Shown piece after piece: positions 1 through 10,504 of a stretch of DNA of 64,000 nt. Where the stretch lies: assembly GCA_036924085.1 (NCBI GenBank), contig JAVGWX010000009.1, positions 65,225,936 to 65,289,935 of the forward strand. Reading direction: 5' to 3'. The notes under the pieces were generated by a model, which saw only the letters and a program-made list of their open reading frames with translations, had not been told where the DNA came from and ran no database searches. The stretch's first letter is position 1, and each line of letters opens with the position of its first letter. Source of the stretch: Ariolimax columbianus. Its lineage: Eukaryota > Mollusca > Gastropoda > Stylommatophora > Arionidae. The position numbers and the translations under genes are program-made.

Positions 1-317
1 GATCGATTAGCTCTTGGGGATTCTAAGTTAATAGTGTTGGGGTCCTGTGACTTTTCTTCCACTTCCCGGTCAGAAACCAGAAATGTTCCAGAGTCCTTCC
101 CTACTACGGAGGGGAGCTTGAAATAGTCCACGTTGTGCAATGGGGACTACCGAGCTTAGACGATACTGATGAGCTCCTGGCAGGCTAACCACCTCCTCCC
201 AAATATTGGGGCTCGACCGTATACGCCCGTTCCTCCCTGTTTCAGTTTTCCAATCGTGCAAGGGACACGTTTATCGCAGTGTTCTGTCCTGTTGGGCACA
301 CTACGCTCTGTGCAACG

Positions 318-478
318 CTGAGTTGATACCAGAGTCATGGTGGGCCAGTGCTGAGTTGGTACCAGAGTCATTGTGGGCTAGTGCTGAGTTCGTACCATAG
401 TCATGTCGGGCCGGTGCTGAGTTGAATTCACTCGGCTCGCTGCATTGCTGAGCTGGTACCAGAGTCATGGCGGGCTAT
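318..478. repeat. 33-bp minisatellite, about 5 degenerate units
   Basis: Units begin CTGAGTTG and contain ACCAGAGTCATGG, at 318, 351, 384, 417 and 448. The fourth unit is the most diverged. The flanking 1-317 and 479-632 show nothing I recognise. Confidence 0.75.
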
Positions 479-632
479 CACATCCACCAATTCATGGGGC
501 CTCGAGAGTCTGTCAGTTCCACGCTGTATCATCTTGGCAAGATGGGCCAGGGAGCCGCGACTAATAGTCAAATGTCTCGTTGAACGCACTCAGCTCTGTT
601 ATAAACAATGTCTCAAATATGATTTAAGGAAT

Positions 633-858
633 GGGGACGGCGTGGTTAAGTGACACGGCTCACAACCCAAAGGAGCTGGGTTCGATCCCCATCACAGCAC
701 CTGCGGTTACCCCGGGGAAGCAAACCCTTAGAAAATGCAGGAGGAAGCAGACCCTTACATAAAATGAATGCTGAAGTCGGATGCACTGGGCCTACAGGCG
801 CAAATAAAAACCACAGTGCAACGCACGGCGCCTTGGGGATTTGAGAAATAAGGCGAAC

Positions 859-890
<32 letters not shown>
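633..890 (+). mobile_element. tRNA-derived SINE, family F1, copy 1
   Basis: A tRNA-like head has a near-perfect B box, GGTTCGATCCC, about 60 bases in. It is followed by the central module (CTGAAGTCGGATG, then GGCGCAAATA) and a 30-base poly(A) at 861-890. The flanks TTAAGGAAT and TTAAAGCAAT may be an imperfect target duplication. Other copies lie at 13971-14690 and 25842-26081. It is presumably transcribed by Pol III and mobilised by a LINE (family knowledge). Confidence 0.85.
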
Positions 891-892
<2 letters not shown>

Positions 893-1315
893 AAAGCAAT
901 AGGTGTGAAAGAATTGTATCCCCAGGGATGGGAAGTAGGAAAGGAAAAATATTTTTAGGGAAAGCAAGCTTTAATTATTCGCTGTTTAATTTCCTGTATC
1001 GTGTTATTTTGTGTATTTTTTTTTATCTAGAACGATCTTTGAAATCCAGAAGTCGGTTCCAAGCTGCGCGAGATGGACAATGCTAAGTCGTTTTGTTTTG
1101 TTTGGGAGAAGGGGTGGGGGGTGGGAGCAGATATCTGCCGTAGTGTATATTGTGTGTGTGTGTGTGTGGGTGGGGATTAAGATATGTGGGTGTGTTGTAA
1201 TGTGATATGTACATCACATGTGTGTGTGTCTGTGTGTGGTGGTGGTGTTGTTGTTGTTGTTGTTATTGTTGTTACCCATTGTTTCAATTGGATTTCATTC
1301 TTTCTCATTATCTCT
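891..1315. other. unassigned stretch with TG and GTT microsatellites
   Basis: There are short (TG)n runs near 1150-1170 and 1217-1238 and a (GTT)n run near 1245-1275. No gene or recognisable element is visible in the rest. Confidence 0.6.
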
Positions 1316-1530
1316 TCGAGCCTAGGTAGCACAGTAGCTACTACATTGGTTTCCTAGCTGGGCGATCGAGGTTCGGTCCCCAGTTTATTCGGGATTATTA
1401 CGTATAGCAAAACAGCTCCCGGGGTCCACCCAGCCTAAAAAATTGGATACCAGAATAATCTGGAAAAGTAAAAGCGGCCGCCTGCGTGATGTTGACTATG
1501 TCATCCCTAGTGTGCCGTTGGTTAAGAAAG
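1316..1530 (+). mobile_element. tRNA-derived SINE, family F7, copy 1
   Basis: An A-box-like stretch (GGTAGCACAGTAGC) is followed about 40 bases later by a B box (GAGGTTCGGTCCCC), the spacing expected of a tRNA head. The body runs on through GATTATTACG. A second copy with a cleaner A box is at 53281-53420. The 3' end is not clearly defined. Confidence 0.6.
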
Positions 1531-1805
1531 ATACGGACCTAACATCATATTCCCAATATGCCACACAGACATGAGATCGGGATATTTGTTGCTTCGATCT
1601 GCATAACGTACACCAACTAGGTGACACATTTGTTAAGGATCGATGAAGCGGATACAACATCAAGGAATGATAGGGGAAGATGTTCGAGAAAATACTTCGT
1701 CATTCATCGTCAGATCAAAGTCGCAGTGTCTCTTACGCAGGACACCAATTGTTTCTAAGGAGGTTATATCTTCCTACATTGTTCGTCTCATATCTGTCTC
1801 GCGGG

Positions 1806-2161
1806 ATCAAGATGCTGAGCAGCACATGAGCTGCAGTGGTTAGCGATCCATAGATGACTGCTAGCGTCAGGGCCAGCGAACCAGAGCTGCCAAGACCCTT
1901 CTACACCTCCCCGTGGTGATCCTGGATAACAGGCTGCAGCAGGGCAGACTGGCTAAGGAGAAGGGATCGAAGAGGGAATGCTAACACGGTACTAAACAAA
2001 TGATTCCTGAAGTCGGATGTGTTGAACCGAAAGGTGCAAATATCGCAGTCAAGCTGTAAACTACGACACAACGCATTTCGTTCTCTGGACTACATTCTGC
2101 TATTTGGGCCCGTGTCAGGGTTTAGCAGCGGGAGATTGAGAACGAACGAAGCCAAGCCAAG
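1806..2161 (+). mobile_element. SINE-like element, family F2, full length
   Basis: It starts GATCAAGATGCTGAGCAGC and ends with GAGAACGAACGAAGCC plus a short AGCCA tail. It contains the central module (CTGAAGTCGGATG, then GGTGCAAATATCGCAG). The same 360-base unit occurs at 7275, 21298(-), 22829, 45356(-) and 50725(-). The head has no tRNA boxes I can defend, so its origin is unknown. Confidence 0.85.
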
Positions 2162-2353
2162 ACATTGGACCTGAAATGTTGTACATCACAGCAAAATGTC
2201 TTGGGTCCTGTCGCCCGGGACCTTTCTGTTCCTTGGCTTAAACATAATGTTCAGCTTTTTAGTTTTACTTATTCAATGATCACATATATGCCTCTTACCA
2301 ACACCAGCCACACATCCAGTAATCTCGTTGAACCCATTCCTTATCATCTGTAG

Positions 2354-2455
2354 GAGCCGTCCCTGTTCGCTGTGGCCAAGCTGCTAGAGAGTGGACTCGT
2401 CAACCTTGGGCGTGTGGAGGTGCTGTGGCGACCAGTGACAGCCCACCTGTTAGAG
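2354..2455 (+). CDS. MON2: single internal exon of a MON2-like gene
   Basis: The exon is 102 bases (34 codons, phase 0 on both sides). It is flanked by an acceptor (TTATCATCTGTAG) and a donor (GTAGGA). The translation contains [15 protein letters not shown] and [13 protein letters not shown], which I recognise from the MON2 family. MON2 proteins are large HEAT/armadillo-like proteins related to the Sec7 BIG/GBF proteins but lacking the GEF domain. They act in Golgi-endosome traffic. I recognised this from memory of the family, not from a search, and BIG-type relatives are the main alternative. No neighbouring exon of the same gene was found, so the flanking introns must be long or the gene is broken here. 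Codon use is ordinary and GC-richer than the flanks. Confidence 0.65.
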
Positions 2456-2689
2456 GTAGGACCTTTTCTCTCTGAAATGTTATATATGTCAAAGTAACAG
2501 CATAAGAAAATTCATGTGTTTGGTTGTGGAGGAAGGTCATTACCAATCCCTACCGGTCGTGCCACACTCATGATTTCATCATTTGATGCTCCTGAGTAGA
2601 TGGCACGGTTATGCGAGTTTACTTTGGCATATATGACAATCAGTTTGAGTGGATGGTAGAGTCTTCCTGTGGCTGTATATGTCCCATCA

Positions 2690-3170
2690 TACAAGAGTCA
2701 TCCTGTAGCTAGTTGTATATGCCCTATCATACGAGACTCATCCTATAGCTAGCTGTATGTCCATCTAGCAAGAATCAGAATGTAGCTAGCTGTATATATC
2801 CATCTTGCGAGAGTCAGTATGTAGCTAGCTGTATATATCCCATCATGTGAGAGTATGTAGCTAGCTGTATATATCCATCTTGCGAGAGTCAGTATGTAGC
2901 TAGCTGTATGTATCCCATCATGTGAGAGTATGTAGCCAGCTGTATATATCCATCATGTGAGAGTATATAGCTAGCTGTATATATCCATCTTGCAAGAGTC
3001 AGTGTGTAGCTAGCTAGCTGTATATATCCCATCACACACAAGTCATTATGATGCTAGCTGCATATATACCATCATACGAGAATCATCCTGTATCAAGCTG
3101 TATATGCCTCTGTCATGTGAGAATCATCCTGTAGATGTCACATTGTACTACAATCAGGATTTAGCTTTAG
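2690..3170. repeat. degenerate minisatellite, about 36-39 bp
   Basis: The recurrent core is TAGCTAGCTGTATATATCC followed by ATCTTGCGAGAGTCAG or ATCATGTGAGAG. About a dozen units vary in length. It is AT-rich and partly palindromic through the TAGCTAGCTA core. Confidence 0.8.
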
Positions 3171-3661
3171 ATGTCCCAGTGCGTTTTTTTTTTCAAACTT
3201 CTGTGTCACCCGTGTTGTTTATGCTGCATTATACGTAACTAACAATAATAATAAAAATAACAAGGCTGACCGATTAGCAAATCTGATCGATCGGCCGAAA
3301 AGTCGATACCGATTGATTGGAAAAATTACCGATTACCTGCCGATTAATGGGAGCAACCTTAGTTCCCTGTATTGAAACAAAGGGGGAACGGGGTGGGGTG
3401 TGGGGTCGTCTTCTGATCACAGGGAGTACTGATTACCTGTTAATATATTTCTATATCATCATGATGTTCTGTTCAGGATAGAAGACTTTGCACATCATTC
3501 AATAGGTGGTCCGTGTTTCTCAGCAAACGGTACAGGATACAGACACTTGTAGTATGCCTAGCTCATTCTTGGAGAATGCTTCTCGTTTTCTTTCTCCTGT
3601 CTTCTCCTTCGTCACACAATCTCAAATAATCCCAGCTATTTCTCTCATACATTTGGTGACC
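3171..3661. other. no recognisable feature
   Basis: There is a short poly-T at 3186 and an AATAAT run near 3243. Otherwise I see no gene, RNA or repeat. An open reading frame running in from here continues into the 18-bp array and is not a gene. Confidence 0.5.
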
Positions 3662-4602
3662 TATCTCAGACGTCTCCCATCTCCATGCCGTCACCCATCT
3701 CCATGCCATCTCCCACCTCCATGCCATCTCCCATCTCCATCTATCTCCCACCTCAATGACATCTCCCATCACCACGTTGTCACCCACCACCATGCCGTCA
3801 CCTATCTATATGCCATCTCCCTCCTCCATGCCATCTACCATCTCCATCTATCTCCCACCTCCATGCCATCTCCCATCACCACGTTGTCACCCACCTCCAT
3901 GTCATCTCCCACCTCTATGCCGTCACCCACCTCCATGTCATCTCCCACCTCTACGCCATCTCCTATCTCCATCTATCTCCCACCTCTACGCCATCACCCA
4001 CCTCCATGCCGTCACCCACCTCCATGTCATCTCCCACCTCCATGTCATCTCCCATCTCCATATATCTCCCACCTCCATGTCATCTCCCACCTCCACGCCA
4101 TCACCCACCTCCATGCCATCTCCCACCTCCATGCCATCTCCCACCTCCATGCCATCTCTCACCTCCATGCCATCTCCCACCTCCATGCCATCTCCCACCT
4201 CCATGCCATCTCCCATCTCTATGCCATCTCCCGCCTCCACGCCATCACCCACCTCCATGCCATCTCCCACCTCCACGTCATCTCCCACCTCCATGCCGTC
4301 ACCCACCTCCATGCCATCTCCCATCTCTATGCCATCTCCCACCTCCATGTCATCTCCCATCTCCATATATCTCCCACCTCCATGCCATCTCCCACCTCCA
4401 TGCCATCTCTCACCTCCATGCCATCTCCCACCTCCATGCCATCTCCCACCTCCATGCCATCTCCCATCTCTATGCCATCTCCCACCTCCATGCCATCTCC
4501 CACCTCCACGCCATCACCCACCTCCATGCCATCTCCCACCTCCATGCCATCTCTCACCTCCATGCCATCTCCCACCTCCATGCCATCTCCCATCTCCATG
4601 CT
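3662..4602. repeat. 18-bp minisatellite, about 50 units
   Basis: The unit is CACCTCCATGCCATCTCC with mixed ATC/ACC variants. Because 18 is a multiple of three and the unit lacks stops in several frames, long apparent ORFs appear on both strands (Pro/Ser/His-rich on plus, Met-Glu-Val-Gly-Asp repeats on minus). These are artefacts of the period. No start context, splice site or conserved domain supports a protein. Confidence 0.95.
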
Positions 4603-4781
4603 GTACATTCCTCGCTTGGGTTTGGAGGGTCATGTTGTTGTTCTACCCGTCTCGTCTAGTGACATTTCTTTCAATCCCAGAAGATTACCTCACACGCAAC
4701 GGGATTGTGTCTGGCTTGTGTGAAGTTCCGTTGCGTGCAATGATTTAGAGGTAGAGAGTCTTCTACCTTAAAGGAATTAGA

Positions 4782-5277
4782 CTACGCTGTTGTTGTTGCT
4801 GATGTTGTTGTTGCTGTTGTTGCTAATGTCATTCGTACTTGAGTTAGTTATTCTTGACGGCTTTCTTTGGTGGCTGGTAACTGGGACTCTCCTTACAGCC
4901 CGACCGAGGTGTACTTGAGAAGGTGGACATAACTTTTGCGCAACATTAGCCTTCTCAGTGAGCTCGCCACTAGGGGGATCACATTGCCGATCCCCACATC
5001 GTTAGCCAGACTACCATGAAACAGTGCGTTTCCAGTGAGAGCTGCTTGGAAGTAAAGTTCAGTATGTTTCACTTGACCCTAACTAACATAGTCTGATAAC
5101 ATGTTTCACTCGACCCTGACGAACACAGTCTGATCATATGTTTCACTTGAACCTAACTAACATAGTCTAATCATATGTTTCACTTGAACCTAACTAACAT
5201 AGTCTGATAACATGTTTCACCTGAACCTAACTAACATAGTCTGATCATACGTTTCACCTGAACCAAACTAACAGTCT
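4782..5277 (+). mobile_element. F4 minisatellite-carrying element, copy a
   Basis: A (GTT)n-like start at 4782-4825 leads into a diverged body. The part at 4975-5040 matches other F4 copies (GGGGATCAC, then GATCCCCAC, then CGTTAGCCAGAC). The minisatellite runs 5054-5277, about six units of 37 bp with core ATGTTTCACTTGA. The next element at 5278 is another F4 copy in the opposite orientation, so the two arrays abut. Confidence 0.7.
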
Positions 5278-5770
5278 GGTGAACTGAGACGCTATTGGAG
5301 CCAGGCACAACATACGTACCAGGACGTCTTAGTCCAGTCAGGCACAACATACTGACCAGGACGTCTTAGTCCAGTCAGGCAGAACATACTGACCAGGACG
5401 TCTTAGTCCAGTCAGGCACAACATACTGACCAGGACGTCTTAGTCCAGTCAGGCACAACATACTGACCAGGACGTCTTAGTCCAGTCAGGCACAACACGC
5501 TGACCAAGACCACAACCTCTCTTCCATGTAGCCCTCCCTGGAAACAGACTGTTTTTAAGGTAGCCTGACTGACGAGATATGGATCGATGTGATCCCAAAA
5601 TAGTGGGCATCACGCAGATAAAGCCAAACATAGCACATCCGACTGAAGAATCGCTTTCCACCTTCTTCAGCATACTCGGGATGGTGAGGAAAGCTACTAC
5701 AACATGCCACTTAACGTCTTTTCCATGGCGCACAAAAGTCGGCATTAAACAACAAACAAAAACAACTAAT
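5278..5770 (-). mobile_element. F4 minisatellite-carrying element, copy b
   Basis: On the minus strand it reads (GTT)-like start, body, minisatellite, end. The array at about 5305-5510 has about five 37-bp units with core CAGGCACAACATACTGACC. The body at 5511-5745 includes CTTCCATGTAGCCCTCCCTG and GATCGATGTGATCCC. The AAC-rich end is at 5746-5770. The array units differ from copy a by more than units differ within either array, so each array homogenised on its own. Confidence 0.85.
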
Positions 5771-5777
5771 AACCTCA

Positions 5778-5818
5778 TCAGTATGTTTTGCCTGACCGGA
5801 CGTTAGTTTTCTCTCTTC
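5778..5818 (+). mobile_element. F4 terminal fragment
   Basis: A single minisatellite-like unit, CAGTATGTTTTGCCTGACC, is joined to the F4 end motif GGACGTTAGT. It is only about 40 bases, so it is either a deletion remnant or a very short insertion. Confidence 0.6.
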
Positions 5819-6235
5819 CCAGACTACACTATTAATAGCATTTTACGACATACATTCACTATAGCATGATCTATTTATAGCTCTGTCGTGCACAACAACG
5901 CGTGGTCTGTCACCATTCTATAACACTCTCCCAATGTGTCCCCCATCAAGGGTTTATTTGTTTTCCATGTGTAGACAACATCATTCTTATTTGTTGGGGA
6001 ATCCCCCATTTTAAAATCGTTATTAATAGCGTCCACTAATGGTAGATACATGGATACACAAAGCTGAGTAGAGCTGTATAATCTATTTAAATCTCCCTAG
6101 GTTTTCCCGAATGATCCCGGATTTTTGGAGTTCATGCATAGGTTTGTGGTTAATGACGTTTGCATTACATGTCCCACTGCACACGTATTTCTCGCTTACA
6201 GAATGACCTCTCTATCCGTTTAGTTCTAATTATAG
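5819..6235. other. no recognisable feature
   Basis: Unique-looking, AT-rich sequence without an ORF, tandem repeat or matching family within the window. Confidence 0.5.
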
Positions 6236-6412
6236 AGATGTAGTATTGTAGTGGTCTCGCGGTAAGGTGTCCAACCCTGGTGCCAGAGACCGCGGGTTCG
6301 AATCACGGTGGAGACTGGGTATTTTTCACGTGGATCTTCTAGTAAAAATTCCACTGATCTCTTGGCAGTGAGATCGGACTCCTGTGTACAGTGTCGAGCA
6401 TAAAAATCTTTT
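6236..6412 (+). mobile_element. tRNA-derived SINE, family F6, copy 1
   Basis: The head contains TGGTCTCGCGGTAAGG (A-box region) and GCGGGTTCGAATCACGG (strong B box). The body has CACGTGGATCTTCTAG and GTGAGATCGGACT and ends near GTGTCGAGCA. The second copy is at 39770-39965, and the body is better conserved than the A box. Confidence 0.8.
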
Positions 6413-6429
6413 TTGGTTATCATTTTGTG

Positions 6430-7140
6430 ATATGTCTCATGTTATGCTCTCTCATTTTATGCTTTATTTTATGTTGTGTAGCATATTATGTTCTGCGTTA
6501 TTTTATGCTCATTTCATGTTGTGTATCATATGATGTTCTGTGTTATTCTGTGCTTATTTCATGTTCTGTATCATATGCTATGTGTTATTTTATGCTTATT
6601 TCATGTTGTGTATCCAATGATGTTCTGTGTTATTTTATGCATATTTCATGTTGTGTATCATATGATGTTCTGTATTATTTTATGCATATTTCATGTTGTG
6701 TATCATATGATGTTCTGTATTATTTTATGCATATTTCATGTTGTGTATCATATGATGTTCTGTATTATTTTATGCATATTTCATGTTGTGTATCATATGA
6801 TGTTCTGTATTATTTTATGCATATTTCATGTTGTGTATCATATGATGTTCTGTATTATTTTATGCATATTTCATGTTGTGTATCATATGATGTTCTGTAT
6901 TATTTTATGCATATTTCATGTTGTGTATCATATGATGTTCTGTATTATTTTATGCATATTTCATGTTGTGTATCATATGATGTTCTGTATTATTTTATGC
7001 ATATTTCATGTTGTGTATCATATGATGTTCTGTATTATTTTATGCATATTTCATGTTGTGTATCATATGATGTTCTGTATTATTTTATGCATATTTCACG
7101 TTGTGTATCATATGATGTTCTGTGTTATTTTATGCTCTGT
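6430..7140. repeat. 45-bp minisatellite, about 15 units
   Basis: The core unit is TTTCATGTTGTGTATCATAT then GATGTTCTGTATTAT. The central ten or so units (6640-7100) are essentially identical, while the edges are diverged. The 45-bp period gives spurious Cys/Phe/Tyr-rich ORFs. Confidence 0.95.
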
Positions 7141-7149
7141 GTCCTTTAA

Positions 7150-7720
7150 TACTTAATTTAAACTACTTTATACCGTTTTAGAAAACTCTGCAGAGTTTGT
7201 ATACAACCAGTATCTTCTACTTCACTTGATCTAAAAACTATGTGCATCCAAACTATTCTTGAATGCATTAATTGGAATCAAGATGCTGATCAGCGCATGA
7301 GCTGCAGTGGTCATCGACCCATAGCTGACTGCTAGCGTCAGGGCCAGCGGACCAAAGCTGCCAAGACCATTCTACACCTTCACGCGGTGATCCTCAATAA
7401 CAGGCTGCAGCAGTGCAGACTGCATAAGGAGAAGGGATCGAAGAGGGAATGCTAACCCGGTACTAAAAAAATGCGTGCTGAAGTTGGATGTGTTGGACCG
7501 AAAGGTGCAAATATCGCAACCAAACTGTAAACTACGACACAACGCATTCCGTTCTCTGGACTTCATTCTGCTACTTACCCTTTCAGGGTTTGGTAGTGGG
7601 AGATTGAGAATGAACGAAGAAGAAGACGAGGAAGAAGAATGCATTAATTGACCATGCCTTCATTAATTCCCTTGGCAATGCATTCCAAGCATTAATTACT
7701 CCAAGTAAAAAAATATTTCC
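7150..7720 (-). mobile_element. CR1-like LINE 3' end, interrupted by a SINE
   Basis: The segment shares its 3' UTR (CAGAGT, then GTATACAACCAG) with the LINE at 53905-54415. The part after the SINE (7651-7720) encodes the same end of the ORF (GGCAATGCATTCCAAGCATT on the plus strand). A family F2 SINE splits it at 7275-7636. Only the last few hundred bases of the LINE are present. Confidence 0.7.
7275..7636 (+). mobile_element. SINE-like F2, full length with perfect TSD
   Basis: A perfect 14-bp target duplication, GAATGCATTAATTG, lies at 7261-7274 and 7637-7650. This fixes both ends of the family. It starts at ATCAAGATGCTG (within the first few bases) and ends after GAACGAAGAAGAAGAC with a GAA-rich tail. 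The target is the CR1-like LINE tail. TSD length and the 3' simple repeat indicate LINE-driven insertion. Confidence 0.93.
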
Positions 7721-7744
7721 TGTATCATTTTATGCTCTCTATCA

Positions 7745-8375
7745 TGTAATGTGGTGTATAATGTCAGGTTCAGTGTAATTGTGGTACTGTGTATCATTGT
7801 TTATTGTGTATCATTGAATGTTCTGTATCACTGTATTTTCTGTATGTTCTGTCCCATTGTATGTTCTGTATCATTGTATGTTATGTATCATTGTATGTTA
7901 TGTACCATTGTATGTTCTTTATCATTTGATGCTCTATATCGTGCTGTGTTCTGTATCATTTGATGCTCTATATCATGCTATGTTCTGTATCATTTGATGC
8001 TCTATATCATGCTATGTTCTGTATCATTTGATGCTCTATATCATGCTATGTTCTGTATCATTTGATGCTCTATATCGTGCTATGTTCTGTATCATTTGAT
8101 GCTCTATATCATGCTATGTTCTGTATCATTTAATGCTCTATATCATGCTATGTTCTGAATCATTTGATGCTCTATATCATGCTATGTTCTGTATCATTTG
8201 ATGCTCTATATCGTGCTATGTTCTGTATCATTTGATGCTCTATATCATGCTATGTTCTGTATCATTTAATGCTCTATATCATGCTATGTTTTGTATCATT
8301 TGATGCTCTATATCATGCTATGTTCTGTATCATTTGATGCTCCATATCATGCTATGTTCTGTATCATTTTGTGGT
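7745..8375. repeat. 34-bp minisatellite with a shorter-period start
   Basis: Units read GCTCTATATCATGCTATG then TTCTGTATCATTTGAT (34 bp) from about 7930. The leading part at 7800-7930 has shorter units of TGTATCATTGTATGTTC. Its core words (TTCTGTATCATTT) resemble those of the 45-bp array at 6430, so the two may share ancestry. Confidence 0.9.
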
Positions 8376-8445
8376 CTGTATTTTCTCTAACTATCCATAC
8401 ATTGTCTCTACAAAACATAACCATAATGGCATTATCATTTATAAA

Positions 8446-8570
8446 CAAGGGCTCTCAACCTTTTCCACAAGACCAACTAAAGTCTAAAATAGAAACAACA
8501 AACAGCAACAACACAATTCTCAAGGAATTAATATTATTTGTTCTCAACAGACCACGAGGGACCCATGTAT
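8446..8570. mobile_element. possible hAT-like terminal remnant
   Basis: CAAGGGCTCTCAACCTTTTC at 8446 resembles hAT terminal repeats (CAGNGGTTCTCAACC type). A second similar word, TTCTCAACAGACCACGAGGG, lies at 8539 in the same orientation, so this is not a clean inverted pair. Confidence 0.3.
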
Positions 8571-8575
8571 AGATA

Positions 8576-8904
8576 CAAATAAACGTAGGCCTCGCTTATA
8601 CGGCAGGTTAAGTTACAGAACCCCGAACGATGGCAGAAATCGAAGATAGCTTTTTATAAAATAATTAGGACATATTTGCATGTCTTCTTTCGGCGTGCTG
8701 CTCCATCTGAAACATATAGTCACCTCTACATCTGGCCCACTCACAGGAAGCATGTATCCAAGCACTTGTATTTTCAATTTCAAAAGTAGTGCTTTTACAT
8801 TATGAGGTTGCTAGTCTCATGGGCAACCTTCTTTAGTAGCATCTTTAGATGGTTACAGATTGCGATATTGAATATTACGCCCGTAAAATTATATAAACAG
8901 GCTT
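8576..8904. other. no recognisable feature
   Basis: No ORF, tandem repeat or family match. Confidence 0.45.
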
Positions 8905-9842
8905 CTTCTCCCGCTCCTTCTCCTTCCCCTCCTCTTCTTCTTCTTCTTCCCCTCCTCTTCTTCTTCTTCGTCTTCTTCTTCTTCTCCTCTTCTTCTTCTC
9001 CTCATTTTCTTCGTCTTCTCCTTCTTCCTCTTCTTCTTCTTGCTCTTCTTCGTCTTCATCTTCTTCTTATTCTTCTCCTTCTCTTCTTCTTCTCTTCCTT
9101 TTCTTCTTCTCCTTCTCCTCCTCTTCTTCTTCTTCTCCTTCTCCTCCTTCTTCGTTTTTTCCATCTCCTCCTTCTTGGTCTTCTCCTTCTTCCTCTTCTT
9201 CTTCTTGCTCTTTTTCATCTTCTTCTTTTTCTCCTTCTCTTCTTCCTTCTCCTCCTTCTTCGTTTTCTCCTTCTCCCCCTTCTTCGTCTTCTCCTTCTTC
9301 TTCCTCCTCTTCTTCTTCATCTTCTTCTTCTTCTCCTTCTCTTCTTCTTCATCTTCTCCTCCTCCTGTTCTTCTTGCTCTTCTTCATCTTCTTCTTCGTC
9401 TTCTCCTTCTCTTCTTCTTCTCCTCCTTCTTCGTTTTCTCCTTCTCCCCCTTCTTCGTCTTCTCCTTCTTCTTCCTCCTCTTCTTCTTCATCTTCTTCTT
9501 CTTCTCCTTCTCTTCTTCTTCATCTTCTCCTCCTCCTGTTCTTCTTGCTCTTCTTCATCTTCTTCTTCGTCTTCTCCTTCTCTTCTTCTTCTCCACCTTC
9601 TTCGTCTTCTCCTTCTTCCTCTTCTTCCTCCTCTTTTTCTTCATCTCCTTCTTCTTCTTCTTCCTCCTCTTTTTTTCATCTCCTTCTTCCTCCTCTTTTT
9701 CTTCATCTTCTCCTCCTCCTCCTCCTGTTCTTCTTGCTCTTCTTCATCTTCTTCTTCTCCTTCTCCTCCTCTTCTTCATCTCCTCCTCCTCCTGTTCTTC
9801 TTGCTCTTCTTCATCTTCGTCTTCTCCTTCTCCTCTCTTCCC
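8905..9842. repeat. polypyrimidine (CTT/CTC)n tract
   Basis: About 0.94 kb is almost purely C and T on plus. It contains a higher-order duplication of about 171 bp (the word CCTCCTTCTTCGTTTTCTCC at 9251 and 9422). Ser/Leu/Phe-rich ORFs on plus and Lys/Glu-rich ones on minus are artefacts. Such mirror-rich homopyrimidine DNA can form triplex (H-DNA); that is general knowledge, not shown here. Confidence 0.95.
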
Positions 9843-10057
9843 CTTGCCTGTGCTAGGAAAGAACGTCTTCCTTTGAAGCCAGACAAATGGCTCCACTCGA
9901 GCCTACACAGGTTAGGCTTGGAAATCTTAACACCTTGTCTTGTTACGGATCATGTCACTTCTTGCCATTTGGACCACCTTTCTAAGTATCTCATTTCTGA
10001 GGATAGTAGCGGGTTTTCCCGGTGGTTGTGGTCATTGCCAATGAATCATTCGTTTGT

Positions 10058-10495
10058 TCATCATCATCATCATGTGGCATGTCCTTCACAGAACGTCGTT
10101 CTCATGACAGCCTGTCTGTAGGAAACTCTATCTTTCGCCAGTCTTCCGACCTGCTCCAAGGTCAAATCCAGCGTCTCCTTGATGTCCTGAATCCATCGTC
10201 GTCTCGACCGACCCCTCGCTTCCCAGGGACCATGCCCTCTATAACCATTCGCTCCAGTCCGTTGTGTTGTTTAACGTGTCCAAAAAACCCGAAGTTTTCG
10301 GATCATTACGTCATTTATAAGCCAATTCTCCTCTACATTCAGGTCTTGCCGGATTTATTTGTTTCTTTCTTTGTCCGCGAGTTTTTTAGGACTCATCTGT
10401 AGAACTGTGTCTCAAAATCACCGATCTTTGCTCTTAGTGCTGTTGTGAACGTCCATGTTTCACAACCATAGGTTGCCACAGGAAACATTCGTTTG
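10058..10495 (-). pseudogene. RTE-like LINE 3' fragment (decayed RT C-terminus)
   Basis: On the minus strand it has the same order of motifs as the better copy at 15330-16013: the words for ENWFIN, GHVKQH and GKRGVGR, then CTGTGAAGGACATGCCACA and an (ATG)n tail at 10058. Frameshifts prevent a long ORF. Inactive. Confidence 0.75.
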
Positions 10496-10504
10496 TTAGG
10501 ACAC

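Noticed and set aside
3506..4748. 405- and 330-codon overlapping ORFs
   Set aside because: They lie on an 18-bp array whose period is a multiple of three. Several frames on both strands are open at once, composition is pure repeat and there are no domains.
6391..7156. 252- and 222-codon Cys/Tyr/Phe-rich ORFs resembling multi-pass membrane proteins
   Set aside because: They are artefacts of the 45-bp minisatellite. Two frames are open over the same bases.
8802..10121. 439-codon Leu/Ser/Phe-rich ORF
   Set aside because: A translation of polypyrimidine low-complexity DNA. Overlapping frames and the opposite strand are equally open.
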